Shown here: positions 52,948 to 59,362 of the stretch, in pieces
How the letters are laid out: the number at the start of each line of letters is the position of its first letter
Numbering within the stretch: position 1 is the first letter of the stretch
NCBI RefSeq assembly: GCF_013375035.1
Contig: NZ_CP056032.1
Span: 186,001 to 250,000 of the forward strand
DNA length: 64,000 nucleotides
Direction: 5' to 3'
DNA from: Spirosoma sp. KUDC1026
Lineage (GTDB): Bacteria; Bacteroidota; Bacteroidia; Cytophagales; Spirosomataceae
Made by a program: the position numbers and the translations under genes
The notes under the pieces: generated by a model
Databases searched by the model: none
The model's input: the letters and a program-made list of their open reading frames with translations, nothing else
Told to the model about the DNA's origin: nothing

Positions 52948-53742
52948 CTAATTGGTGGCAGTTGATACGTAACGCTTTGCCAGATCTTTCTCAATGTTGT
53001 CGACGTTCATCGACACCGGGCTGGTTTTCACGACGCCAAAGCGCTGCAGAAACCCGGATGACACCTCGGCGTATATCTTGTTCGCCCGCTCCTGGTAGTA
53101 TTGATTGACCTTCTGAACGTACTGGGGGAATGTCAGCACCGATTTATGAAAGCTTACATGAATCGGCTGAGTCGTCGTCTGCATTCCAGCAAACAGAAAC
53201 TGATACTGCTGATCGGCAGACGTAGCTTCCAGGATCAGGCCGGGCAACCCCGCCAGCTTCCAGGGGCCTGACTCGATAGGGATCTGCCGGGTAAACCACG
53301 CTACGTATTCGCGGCCGCGGAACAGAGTTTTGGCTTTCTGACAGGTATAGTTTCCCAGCTTGCGGGTTTCGTTGAGGATCGTCCATTCAGGCAGGGTGTT
53401 ATCCTGTACCGTATACCCGTAGGGTGTTTCGGATTCGGCGTAGAGAAGCGTCTGATTCGTTAAATCCCGCTTGAACAGAAATTGGCTGTTCATAGCCACA
53501 GGCTGGTCTTTGTTCACGTTTTTCATAGCCTTGGCAATCGTTTCGTTCGGATAGCTTTTCGCTTCCGGGCTTCCGGCAGACCCGCTTTTTTCTTCGTAAA
53601 CGGATTGTGTCGGGTAGCAGCGCAACACCCCCCGGCCGGTCAGTTCACCACCCAGTGTATAGCTGATCTGGTAGCCCGACTGTGCCAGCGCGGGTAGACA
53701 GGATGCCAGGGCCGCGAGTAAGATTAAGAGAGACGTTTTCAT
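52948..53742 (-). CDS. GLPGLI family protein (copy 1)
   Basis: 264 aa, exported (LLILLAALASCLPALAQ). The defining motif is present as SGPWKLAGLPGLILEATSAD. The rest is beta-rich, with EYVAWFTRQIPIE just before the motif. Known: GLPGLI (TIGR01200) proteins are Bacteroidota-specific, of unknown function, and often sit near TonB-type or RiPP genes. It has a paralogue 34 bp upstream, and the two are probably co-transcribed with the OM barrel gene 13 bp downstream. Confidence 0.9.
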   Translation of the reverse strand: MKTSLLILLAALASCLPALAQSGYQISYTLGGELTGRGVLRCYPTQSVYEEKSGSAGSPEAKSYPNETIAKAMKNVNKDQPVAMNSQFLFKRDLTNQTLLYAESETPYGYTVQDNTLPEWTILNETRKLGNYTCQKAKTLFRGREYVAWFTRQIPIESGPWKLAGLPGLILEATSADQQYQFLFAGMQTTTQPIHVSFHKSVLTFPQYVQKVNQYYQERANKIYAEVSSGFLQRFGVVKTSPVSMNVDNIEKDLAKRYVSTATN

Positions 53743-53776
53743 GGCGATTTCTGGTTTAAGGTTGGTCTACGCTGAG

Positions 53777-54535
53777 TTATTTCTGCTCGAAGCACTCGGG
53801 CATTTTGGCGGTAAACTTGCTCTGCGACGGATTTCCGGCCATTGACATCAGGAAAGTCTGCATGCGCTTCAGCTCTTTCTGCTGAATCTCGGCGAACGAA
53901 CTGAACGAATAGATTGGATCACCCGTGTTCGGCTTCGCAATGGTGTAAGCAGCAGCCTGAGCAGACGGGTATTCGGCCGCGACCAGTTGGTACCGTAAGT
54001 CAATATTTTCGTTGACGGCTTCGACAATCAGGCCAGGTAGGCCACCCAGTTTCCAGGGACCAAGGCTCAGCGGAACGGCCGTTGTGAACCAGACTGTATA
54101 ATTCGCGCAGCGGAACGTCGTGGTAGCTTTCTGGCACTCATACTGCCCGATCATTTTCTTCTCGGGCTCCAGCTTCCAGTCCAGCGCCGGAATCGAATCG
54201 TTGACAATGCACTTCTTGCCGTTGAAGATCAACTCGCGGGAGACCATGGCGCCCGTCCTGTAATCTTTGAACAGGGCGAAATCCTTACCGTCGCTGATGT
54301 TCAGATTGATCATCCGGTGGTTACTGCCATCGACACCAACCGATGCGGTCGTATCCGAAGGGCGCTTCACGTCTTTGTCGTAAAGGACGAAAACACTCTG
54401 ATTGCCGTCGTAGAATAAGTCGCTGACCGCTGTCACCGTTTTTGAGGTGATCCGGTAGGCGAAATGGCCAGTTTGCTGCGCAAAGCTATTGACTGCCGAT
54501 ACGCACAGGGCGATAAGAAGATAGGTCGTTTTCAT
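53777..54535 (-). CDS. GLPGLI family protein (copy 2)
   Basis: 252 aa, exported (TTYLLIALCVSAVNSFAQ). Contains YTVWFTTAVPLSLGPWKLGG followed by LPGLIVEAVNENIDLRYQL. It shares the WFT-x-PxxxGPWKLxGLPGLI core with copy 1 but differs elsewhere, so the pair is an old duplication. It is the first gene after a 14-bp hairpin that follows the 90-aa small protein, suggesting that its expression is a reduced read-through from that transcript. Confidence 0.9.
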   Translation of the reverse strand: MKTTYLLIALCVSAVNSFAQQTGHFAYRITSKTVTAVSDLFYDGNQSVFVLYDKDVKRPSDTTASVGVDGSNHRMINLNISDGKDFALFKDYRTGAMVSRELIFNGKKCIVNDSIPALDWKLEPEKKMIGQYECQKATTTFRCANYTVWFTTAVPLSLGPWKLGGLPGLIVEAVNENIDLRYQLVAAEYPSAQAAAYTIAKPNTGDPIYSFSSFAEIQQKELKRMQTFLMSMAGNPSQSKFTAKMPECFEQK

Positions 54536-54562
54536 GAGTCGGATTGGAAAGAGGGAGTTAAA

Positions 54563-54597
54563 CAGGTCGGTCAGGGAGTGCTGCCCTGACCGACCTG
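54563..54597 (-). terminator. 14-bp hairpin, probable partial terminator
   Basis: A perfect 14-bp stem (54563-54576 with 54584-54597, CAGGTCGGTCAGGG) with a 7-nt loop, between the 90-aa peptide gene and GLPGLI copy 2. On the minus strand it is followed by TTTAACTCCC, a weak T-tract. This suits partial termination with read-through. Confidence 0.65.
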
Positions 54598-54604
54598 GAG
54601 AGGA

Positions 54605-54877
54605 TTAATCGCAGTTGGCGCAGCACCAGCTTACTTCGAACGAGACGAAGACGAGGTTAACACCAGCGGTGCAGGTTACCGGCTGTTTTACTACGTTGGC
54701 GTCCGTGGCTGCGTCCACCGTAGCCACCTGAGCTGGTTTGGCTTCACTGGTCATCGTGATGACTGCTTTCGAGCCAGCCAGTTTATCGGCCGCTGTGTTG
54801 ACAGCCGGGGCCGCGAAAGCAGCCGATGATGAAACGAACAGAGCAATAGCCAGCGAGAATTTGGTAAGCGTTTTCAT
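54605..54877 (-). CDS. Small secreted protein with Cys-rich C-terminus
   Basis: 90 aa with a strong Sec signal peptide (MKTLTKFSLAIALFVSSSAA, cleaved near AFA). The mature part is an Ala/Lys/Thr-rich spacer followed by a tail with four cysteines (VTCTAGVNLVF and SWCCANCD at the extreme C-terminus). No family recognised. It lies in the leftward RiPP-like arm and is followed by a 14-bp hairpin, the usual layout for an abundant small product with weaker downstream genes. It could be a peptide product, a bacteriocin-like secreted protein or a redox partner; the sequence does not decide. Confidence 0.65.
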   Translation of the reverse strand: MKTLTKFSLAIALFVSSSAAFAAPAVNTAADKLAGSKAVITMTSEAKPAQVATVDAATDANVVKQPVTCTAGVNLVFVSFEVSWCCANCD

Positions 54878-55305
54878 GAGAAAAATTTGGTTTGAGTGGT
54901 GAAAAAAATTGACGGTAAAAATTGAGTATTCTTTAGGTGTGCCGGTTTAGCAGACAGCACTGTAGTCGTGCAGCCTCAATAAATCCGGGTCGTGCTGCGT
55001 ACGCACGGGGCCTACCCGATTATCTACCAACCGCTTAGCCAGCGCTGTTTTATCGGTCCTGGCCGATACCCACGTGAGGGTTTTGTCTGACTGTCTTCCT
55101 TAGGTCGGTAGTAGGCTGGGAAAGGCCCGAACGTAGTAACGGGCATTGACCCACTTGCTGGAGGAAGGCAGAACCTTCCTGAAAGACTCTTCCGGACGAA
55201 TCTTTCCGCCGTTCGCGTTGGCTTTACTGACAAAGCCGCGGCAGCATGCTGTATGGAGAATATGTGTTGTGCGCTGGAGAAGCTTTGGATAGCCCGAACC
55301 CATAA
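54878..55305. other. 428-bp gap with weak, possibly decayed coding
   Basis: No confident gene. Leftward frames exist at 55100-55303 (67 aa, starting 2 bp after the 63-aa peptide stop and containing VSKANANGGKIRPEESFRKV) and 55024-55233 (69 aa). A third frame lacking a start runs on as KTLTWVSARTDKTALAKRLV toward about 54953. Three short frames in series with similar composition would fit a frameshifted old gene, but none resembles a family. The 54878-54950 part is AT-rich and probably carries the promoter of the 90-aa gene. Confidence 0.3.
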
Positions 55306-55497
55306 TTAGGGGATGTTGATCACGATGCCCAGAATAGGAATCTCGATCACGATGCCGCCCTCACTGTGGGCCAGTTGCTGGAGTTGTTGCTGGTTGACCG
55401 AGCCCGTTTCCAGGTTAGCCAGTTTCTGCATGAAATCCTGCCGGGAAGCGGACGTTTTTTTCAGGTTCATGACCTGTGACTGCACCGATTGTTTCAT
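55306..55497 (-). CDS. 63-aa peptide with leader-GG and repeated hydrophobic core
   Basis: 63 aa, no signal peptide. A polar, Gln/Ser-rich, helical N-terminus (MKQSVQSQVMNLKKTSASRQ ... NQQQLQQLAHSEGG) ends in a Gly-Gly. The last 15 residues are IVIEIPILGIVINIP, in which IVI-x-IP occurs twice. This leader-GG-core form is typical of RiPP precursors of Bacteroidota, but the core has no Cys, Ser or Thr, so LanB dehydration would find no target there. It may be a product of another maturation route, an unmodified peptide or a signal. Assignment is inference. Confidence 0.55.
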   Translation of the reverse strand: MKQSVQSQVMNLKKTSASRQDFMQKLANLETGSVNQQQLQQLAHSEGGIVIEIPILGIVINIP

Positions 55498-55637
55498 TGT
55501 TTCTATTGGTTAGCGATTTGACATTTTTGGTTTGTTAGCTTGTAGTCAGTGGCTTTGCTGTCTCACATTAACAATACAAATTTCATAGACAAAATACTGA
55601 CTATCAATAACTTGTAAGTCTAGTTTATTCTCTTTCG

Positions 55638-56069
55638 TTATAGCGCAGCTGGCTGGTCTGCCAGACGACGCTGCTCGGCGTTGCGTACCACTTCACTGCA
55701 ATTGGCACAGGCATCGGCACCAGCCTGGCTATACCAGCGGCAACGGCTTCTGATGGCGCAGGGAACGGGCAATTGATCGGCTTGTCGATTCATGGCATCA
55801 ATCACCCGACCAACCAGACTACAGGCCGAATGCCCATGATCCCACTGACCGCACTTGCCTTGTATGCATTTACCGGCAAACCGGAAGCGCTCTTCGGCTG
55901 CCTGCCCCGTTATGGCCTGGCGGGCTTTGGCCGCGTCGACAAATGACTGATCAACTCTGATTGGCTCGTCCAGATAGTTTACTGTCCCATCCTGTCCGAC
56001 AATGCCGAAGAGCTCGGCGCCGGATTTAGCAACGTAGCTGGGGCACTGTAGTGATTGTTCCGTTTTCAT
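55638..56069 (-). CDS. Eight-cysteine protein of unknown function
   Basis: 143 aa, cytoplasmic (no signal). Eight cysteines fall in pairs or singles: LQCPSYVAKSGAELFGIVG, FAGKCIQGKCGQWDHGHSAC, LPVPCAIRSRCRWYSQAGAD and ACANCSEVV. The regular Cys spacing suggests binding of an Fe-S cluster or zinc. From memory, similar small proteins occur in Bacteroidota under uninformative names such as nitrogen fixation protein; that label is not evidence of function. It lies 27 bp after the XRE regulator gene and upstream of the two small-peptide genes, so it may serve as a maturation or redox factor. Confidence 0.7.
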   Translation of the reverse strand: MKTEQSLQCPSYVAKSGAELFGIVGQDGTVNYLDEPIRVDQSFVDAAKARQAITGQAAEERFRFAGKCIQGKCGQWDHGHSACSLVGRVIDAMNRQADQLPVPCAIRSRCRWYSQAGADACANCSEVVRNAEQRRLADQPAAL

Positions 56070-56096
56070 GGCCTTTCTGGGGGTAGACGGTTACGG

Positions 56097-56399
56097 TCAG
56101 GCACAGGCTCCGGTATCACTTTGCAGCACTTTCAAGAGTAATTCCTGCGCACTCAGGCTGATCAGATCAATAATGCTGAGGCCATAAATGAGGGCAATCT
56201 TGTGCAGACAGAAGAGCGACAGCTCGGTCCGGCCAGCTTCCTTCTTGCTGTACGCAGCCTGGCTGATTCCCATCTGAAAGGCAACGTACTCCTGCGGGTA
56301 GCCATACATTTCGCGGAGCTTACGGATTTTGGTGCTCATAATCTGCACCGAAAATGGATTAGACGTCGGCTGACTGTTCGTACTAGCGGTGTTGTTCAT
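56097..56399 (-). CDS. XRE-type helix-turn-helix regulator
   Basis: 100 aa from the start at 56399; the longer frame to 56456 would cover the promoter-like DNA. One HTH-3 domain: IMSTKIRKLREMYGYPQEYV followed by AFQMGISQAAYSKKEAGRTE and LSLFCLHKIALIYGLSIIDL. It is probably a repressor or activator of the leftward arm. A pair of identical 9-mers with 21-bp period sits 85 bp upstream, facing this gene, so it may itself be controlled by the divergent LytTR response regulator. Confidence 0.85.
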   Translation of the reverse strand: MNNTASTNSQPTSNPFSVQIMSTKIRKLREMYGYPQEYVAFQMGISQAAYSKKEAGRTELSLFCLHKIALIYGLSIIDLISLSAQELLLKVLQSDTGACA

Positions 56400-56483
56400 G
56401 GGTAGCGAGGCTTTTAGCGGAACCACCGGGCAGCGGTGATTACTGGAACAAAGCAAACGAACCGGGCAGGCGGCTAAAAACTA

Positions 56484-56513
56484 TTTCGACCAATCAGGGT
56501 CTTTTTTCGACCA
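56484..56513 (-). promoter_or_regulatory. LytTR-type direct-repeat operator (box A)
   Basis: TGGTCGAAA occurs twice on the minus strand (56505-56513 and 56484-56492), identical copies with a 12-bp spacer and 21-bp period, 85 bp before the XRE start. A TTGCTTTG promoter-like box lies 28 nt further downstream. Known: LytTR regulators bind two 9-bp direct repeats 12-13 bp apart. The same element recurs at 58613-58642. Binding is inferred. Confidence 0.6.
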
Positions 56514-56590
56514 GTACGGATGAATGGTGTATCAATGAAAATTAGGTCCTATCTTAGGCATCTGTTCAGTAGGCCAGCTTTCCTCAAACT

Positions 56591-57376
56591 ATGAATCAAT
56601 CCCTGCGCTGTTTCATCATTGACGATGAACCCCCGGCTCGGGAGCTTATCGAGAAATTCGTTCGCCGGGTTCCTTTCCTGGAAATTATCGGTACGTGCAG
56701 CAATGCGGTCGATGCGCTTTTTCAAGTACAGCAGCTACAGCCGGACCTGATCTTTCTGGATGTAGAAATGCCGGAGATGACAGGCTTCGAGTTCATTCGG
56801 TTACTACCCGCCAAACGTCCGGCCATCATCATGATTACGGCCTATCCACACTACGCCGTCGACGGGTTCGAACACCAGGTGGCTGACTATCTCCTGAAAC
56901 CTGTTTCGTTCGAGCGGTTTATGCGGGCTATCAATCGGGTAGTGGGCAACCAGCCCATTCCGCCGGCAAGTCCCCCGGTGGCCCCCACTCCGGACGTACT
57001 TTCATCCCCGGTGGCTACTCCCTCCGATAACGTCGCAGAATCAGGTCCGGTCAGTAATTTTCTGCTGGTGAAGGAGGATAAGAAGCTGGTTCGGCTCATG
57101 CTTGACGAGATTGTTCTTATTGAAGGCCTGAAAGACTACCTGAAAATTCATACGACCAGTCGGTCGCTGATTACGCACATGACAATGACCAAGATCGAGA
57201 GCATGCTGCCGGCAAATCTGTTCCTGCGCGTCAACCGATCGTATATTGTCCGGCAGGGGGCCATCCGCGAAATCGACGGGAATCAGATTATTACCACCGA
57301 TGCCCGAAAAATTCCGATTGGTATTACGTACCGGGAATCTGTGCTGGAGGCATTGAAAAAGAACCAGGTCCGGTAA
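56591..57376 (+). CDS. LytTR-family response regulator
   Basis: 261 aa. The receiver domain (residues 1-120) has acidic pocket FIIDDEPPARELIEKF, phospho-acceptor Asp in LQPDLIFLDVEMPEMTGFEF, Thr in IIMITAYPHYAVDGF and Lys in ADYLLKPVSFERF. A Pro/Ser linker follows, then a LytTR DNA-binding domain (LVRLMLDEIVLIEGLKDYLK, LFLRVNRSYIVRQGAIREID). It is paired with the histidine kinase gene 4 bp downstream. Candidate target sites are the direct repeats at 56484-56513 and 58613-58642. Confidence 0.93.
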   Translation: MNQSLRCFIIDDEPPARELIEKFVRRVPFLEIIGTCSNAVDALFQVQQLQPDLIFLDVEMPEMTGFEFIRLLPAKRPAIIMITAYPHYAVDGFEHQVADYLLKPVSFERFMRAINRVVGNQPIPPASPPVAPTPDVLSSPVATPSDNVAESGPVSNFLLVKEDKKLVRLMLDEIVLIEGLKDYLKIHTTSRSLITHMTMTKIESMLPANLFLRVNRSYIVRQGAIREIDGNQIITTDARKIPIGITYRESVLEALKKNQVR

Positions 57377-57380
57377 GCAG

Positions 57381-58586
57381 ATGGCAGGGCGCTTTAGCTT
57401 ATTCCAGATCACGCGCCGTCGTCAGATCGGGTTACATCTGCTCATCTGGCTGGCCGTCTGGTTGCTGATCCGGTACTATTTTGCCGTACGTATCTTCAGC
57501 GACAACGACACCGTTGTTCAGCTTGGATCTTACCTGGTGTTTGCGCAGACAGTAGCGGTCTACTACGGCATCGGGCACGTGATATTCCCCCGCTTTCTGT
57601 ACAATCTGAAACTTATACCGCTGGCCACTGCGCTGGTACTGTGTTATTTCCTGGTTTACGTAGCGAATTTCTACGGTTTTCAGGCGTTACAGCCGTTCAG
57701 CAATGGCTACCAGACCGGACAACTCTCGTACGTAGAGCGCATCTGGACAAACCTGATGCAGCCGGGCGGTCTGTTCGGTTGCTTTACCAGTCTGAAACTG
57801 GCTCTCTGGAATTACGGGTACAGCCTGTTCTTTGTCAGCGTCCTGCTTTTTATAAAAGCCTTCCGGGATACGATAAACTACCAGAACCGCCTGTTGCGGC
57901 TGGAGCGGGACAAGCTGAGTCTGGAAAGCCGGAGTCTGCAATTGGAACGGGATAATCTGGCGCTCGAACTCAACTTTCTAAAAGCTCAGATCAACCCGCA
58001 TTTTCTCTTCAATACGCTCAACAGCATTTATACCCGTACGATAGACGTTGACGAGCAGGCGGCCGATCTGATTCTGAAACTATCCGATCTGATGCGGTAT
58101 GGATTATATGAGTCCAACGTAGAAGCGATAGCACTGGCCCACGAACTGGATTATATCCGAAATTACCTGGGGCTGGAAGAAGCCCGGTATACCCAGCAGC
58201 AAACAGAGATCACCTTCACCGCTACTGGCAATTTTGATCAGTACCAGATTGCTCCACTCCTGCTGATTTCGTTCGTCGAAAATGCGTTTAAGCACGGCGT
58301 CAACCTAAACCGTACCAGGTCTTTTGTGCACGTAGCGGCCGCGCTGAACGGCAATACGCTGCATTTTACCGTTCAGAATACTATTCCGACTACGTCTGGA
58401 CTGGCCGGCCTGCGCCCCGCTACCCCCCAATCCGGTGGCGTTGGCCTGGATAACGTACAAAAACGACTTGATCTGCTGTATCCGGGCCGTCACCAGTTAA
58501 CCATACAGAAAACAGCGGAGCTGTTCGACGTGCAGCTTTCTCTACAACTGCAGCCGTTTGGCCAGCCAGTCGTTTCGTCCCTTTAA
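57381..58586 (+). CDS. LytS/YehU-type sensor histidine kinase
   Basis: 401 aa. Four or so N-terminal membrane helices (LLIWLAVWLLIRYYFAV, LIPLATALVLCYFLVYVANF and others) are followed by a coiled-coil linker (LLRLERDKLSLESRSLQLER), the His-kinase box LNFLKAQINPHFLFNTLNSI and an ATPase domain (YQIAPLLLISFVENAFKHGV, GGVGLDNVQKRLDLLYP). It belongs to the family that signals to LytTR regulators. The sensed cue is unknown. The gene begins 4 bp after the response regulator stop, and a candidate precursor peptide lies about 140 bp downstream. Confidence 0.92.
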   Translation: MAGRFSLFQITRRRQIGLHLLIWLAVWLLIRYYFAVRIFSDNDTVVQLGSYLVFAQTVAVYYGIGHVIFPRFLYNLKLIPLATALVLCYFLVYVANFYGFQALQPFSNGYQTGQLSYVERIWTNLMQPGGLFGCFTSLKLALWNYGYSLFFVSVLLFIKAFRDTINYQNRLLRLERDKLSLESRSLQLERDNLALELNFLKAQINPHFLFNTLNSIYTRTIDVDEQAADLILKLSDLMRYGLYESNVEAIALAHELDYIRNYLGLEEARYTQQQTEITFTATGNFDQYQIAPLLLISFVENAFKHGVNLNRTRSFVHVAAALNGNTLHFTVQNTIPTTSGLAGLRPATPQSGGVGLDNVQKRLDLLYPGRHQLTIQKTAELFDVQLSLQLQPFGQPVVSSL

Positions 58587-58612
58587 TTCGTTCGCCTGCT
58601 CCCCGTACGCAT

Positions 58613-58642
58613 TGGTCGAAAATACGCCCCAGCTCGTCTAAA
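58613..58642 (+). promoter_or_regulatory. LytTR-type direct-repeat operator (box B)
   Basis: TGGTCGAAA at 58613-58621 and TCGTCTAAA at 58634-58642 (7 of 9 positions equal) with a 21-bp period, 86 bp before the 45-aa precursor ATG. The first 9-mer is identical to box A. A TACATTCG box (one mismatch from TAnnTTTG) lies 28 nt downstream at 58671-58678. Orientation and distance to the gene match box A closely. Confidence 0.6.
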
Positions 58643-58728
58643 TAAGTTGAGGAAAGGAGTGGATTGCCCCTACATTCGTTTCAGCGAAAGCAACCACGTA
58701 TCTCCTCAACTTTAACACATTATCCGGT

Positions 58729-58866
58729 ATGCACCCACAATCTACGTCCTCTCCGCTAACAGTAAAAAAAGAAAGACTGGTTAACCTGAGCAATATGCAC
58801 GGTGCTGGTTCATCGGTTAAATCGGGATTTCTCTGTGACATCATTAATACCCTCATCACACATTGA
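58729..58866 (+). CDS. Candidate class I lanthipeptide precursor (45 aa)
   Basis: A 45-codon gene between the kinase and the receiver-like gene. The leader-like half (MHPQSTSSPLTVKKERLVNL then SNMHGAG) has the LxxKKxxLxxLs pattern seen in Bacteroidota lanthipeptide leaders, ending GAG. The following 18-residue core is SSVKSGFLCDIINTLITH, with three Ser, two Thr and a single Cys36. Ser32 and Cys36 could form a lanthionine ring. LanB-type dehydratase is encoded 496 bp downstream. Its TGA stop overlaps the next ATG (TGATG, 58864-58868). Not homology-checked; the call rests on context and composition. Confidence 0.6.
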   Translation: MHPQSTSSPLTVKKERLVNLSNMHGAGSSVKSGFLCDIINTLITH

Positions 58867-59225
58867 TGTACCGTTGCCTTCTCATCAACCGTTGGTGGCA
58901 GGCGGACAATCCGCTCGAGCGCTACATTCTACGCACCGGCTGTCTGGATCTGGCCTGGGCCGGTGCGTATTCCGATGAAGCGCTGCATAAATTACAGACT
59001 GACGTATACGACCTGGTATTTGTTAGTCTGCCAGCGCCGGAGTACGTAATCCCCGAGCCGTTTCTGCTTGCGTTACGCAGTCAGCCCGCTCTTATTGCAA
59101 CGGCGCTGTATCCTGAGTCGGTTTTCGACTCCTATTACCTGAGGCCCCTGTCTTTTCTGGAAGAACCTTTTTCGCCGGGTCAGTTCGAACAGGCAATCAA
59201 CAAATATTTACTACAAGTAAAATAA
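58866..59225 (+). CDS. Degenerate receiver-like protein
   Basis: 119 aa. The chain aligns along its length with the receiver domain of the nearby response regulator: CLLINRWWQADNPLERYIL against CFIIDDEPPARELIEKF, DLVFVSLPAPE against DLIFLDVEMPE, and YLRPLSFLEEPFSPGQFEQA against YLLKPVSFERFMRA. The acidic pocket residues are Asn/Arg, the phospho-acceptor Asp is Ser, and the conserved Lys is replaced (EEPFS). It therefore cannot be phosphorylated in the usual way and has no DNA-binding domain. It starts at TGATG with the precursor gene, implying translational coupling. A regulatory or scaffold role is inferred. Confidence 0.6.
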   Translation: MYRCLLINRWWQADNPLERYILRTGCLDLAWAGAYSDEALHKLQTDVYDLVFVSLPAPEYVIPEPFLLALRSQPALIATALYPESVFDSYYLRPLSFLEEPFSPGQFEQAINKYLLQVK

Positions 59226-59301
59226 GTATATTTCCTGTTATCGTTTTGTCAATTTAAAGCAATACAGAATATACTAAATTTAATGAGTAGTATTTGATAC
59301 T

Positions 59302-59309
59302 TTGCTTTG
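59302..59309 (+). promoter_or_regulatory. Putative -7-like box before the LanB gene
   Basis: TTGCTTTG with context TTTGCTTTGATTCC, 53 bp before the LanB ATG. The same TTTGCTTTG-TTCC wording, without the A, lies downstream of operator box A. It suggests that LanB may have its own promoter in addition to read-through. Confidence 0.35.
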
Positions 59310-59362
59310 ATTCCTGATAAGGAGCCGCTTATTTACGGCAGTATGTAACTTATCCTCTAGCC

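Noticed and set aside
59249..59278. Third LytTR-like repeat upstream of LanB
   Set aside because: AAA-ending 9-mers are about 20 bp apart and match the TGGTCGAAA consensus poorly; not enough to claim a site.
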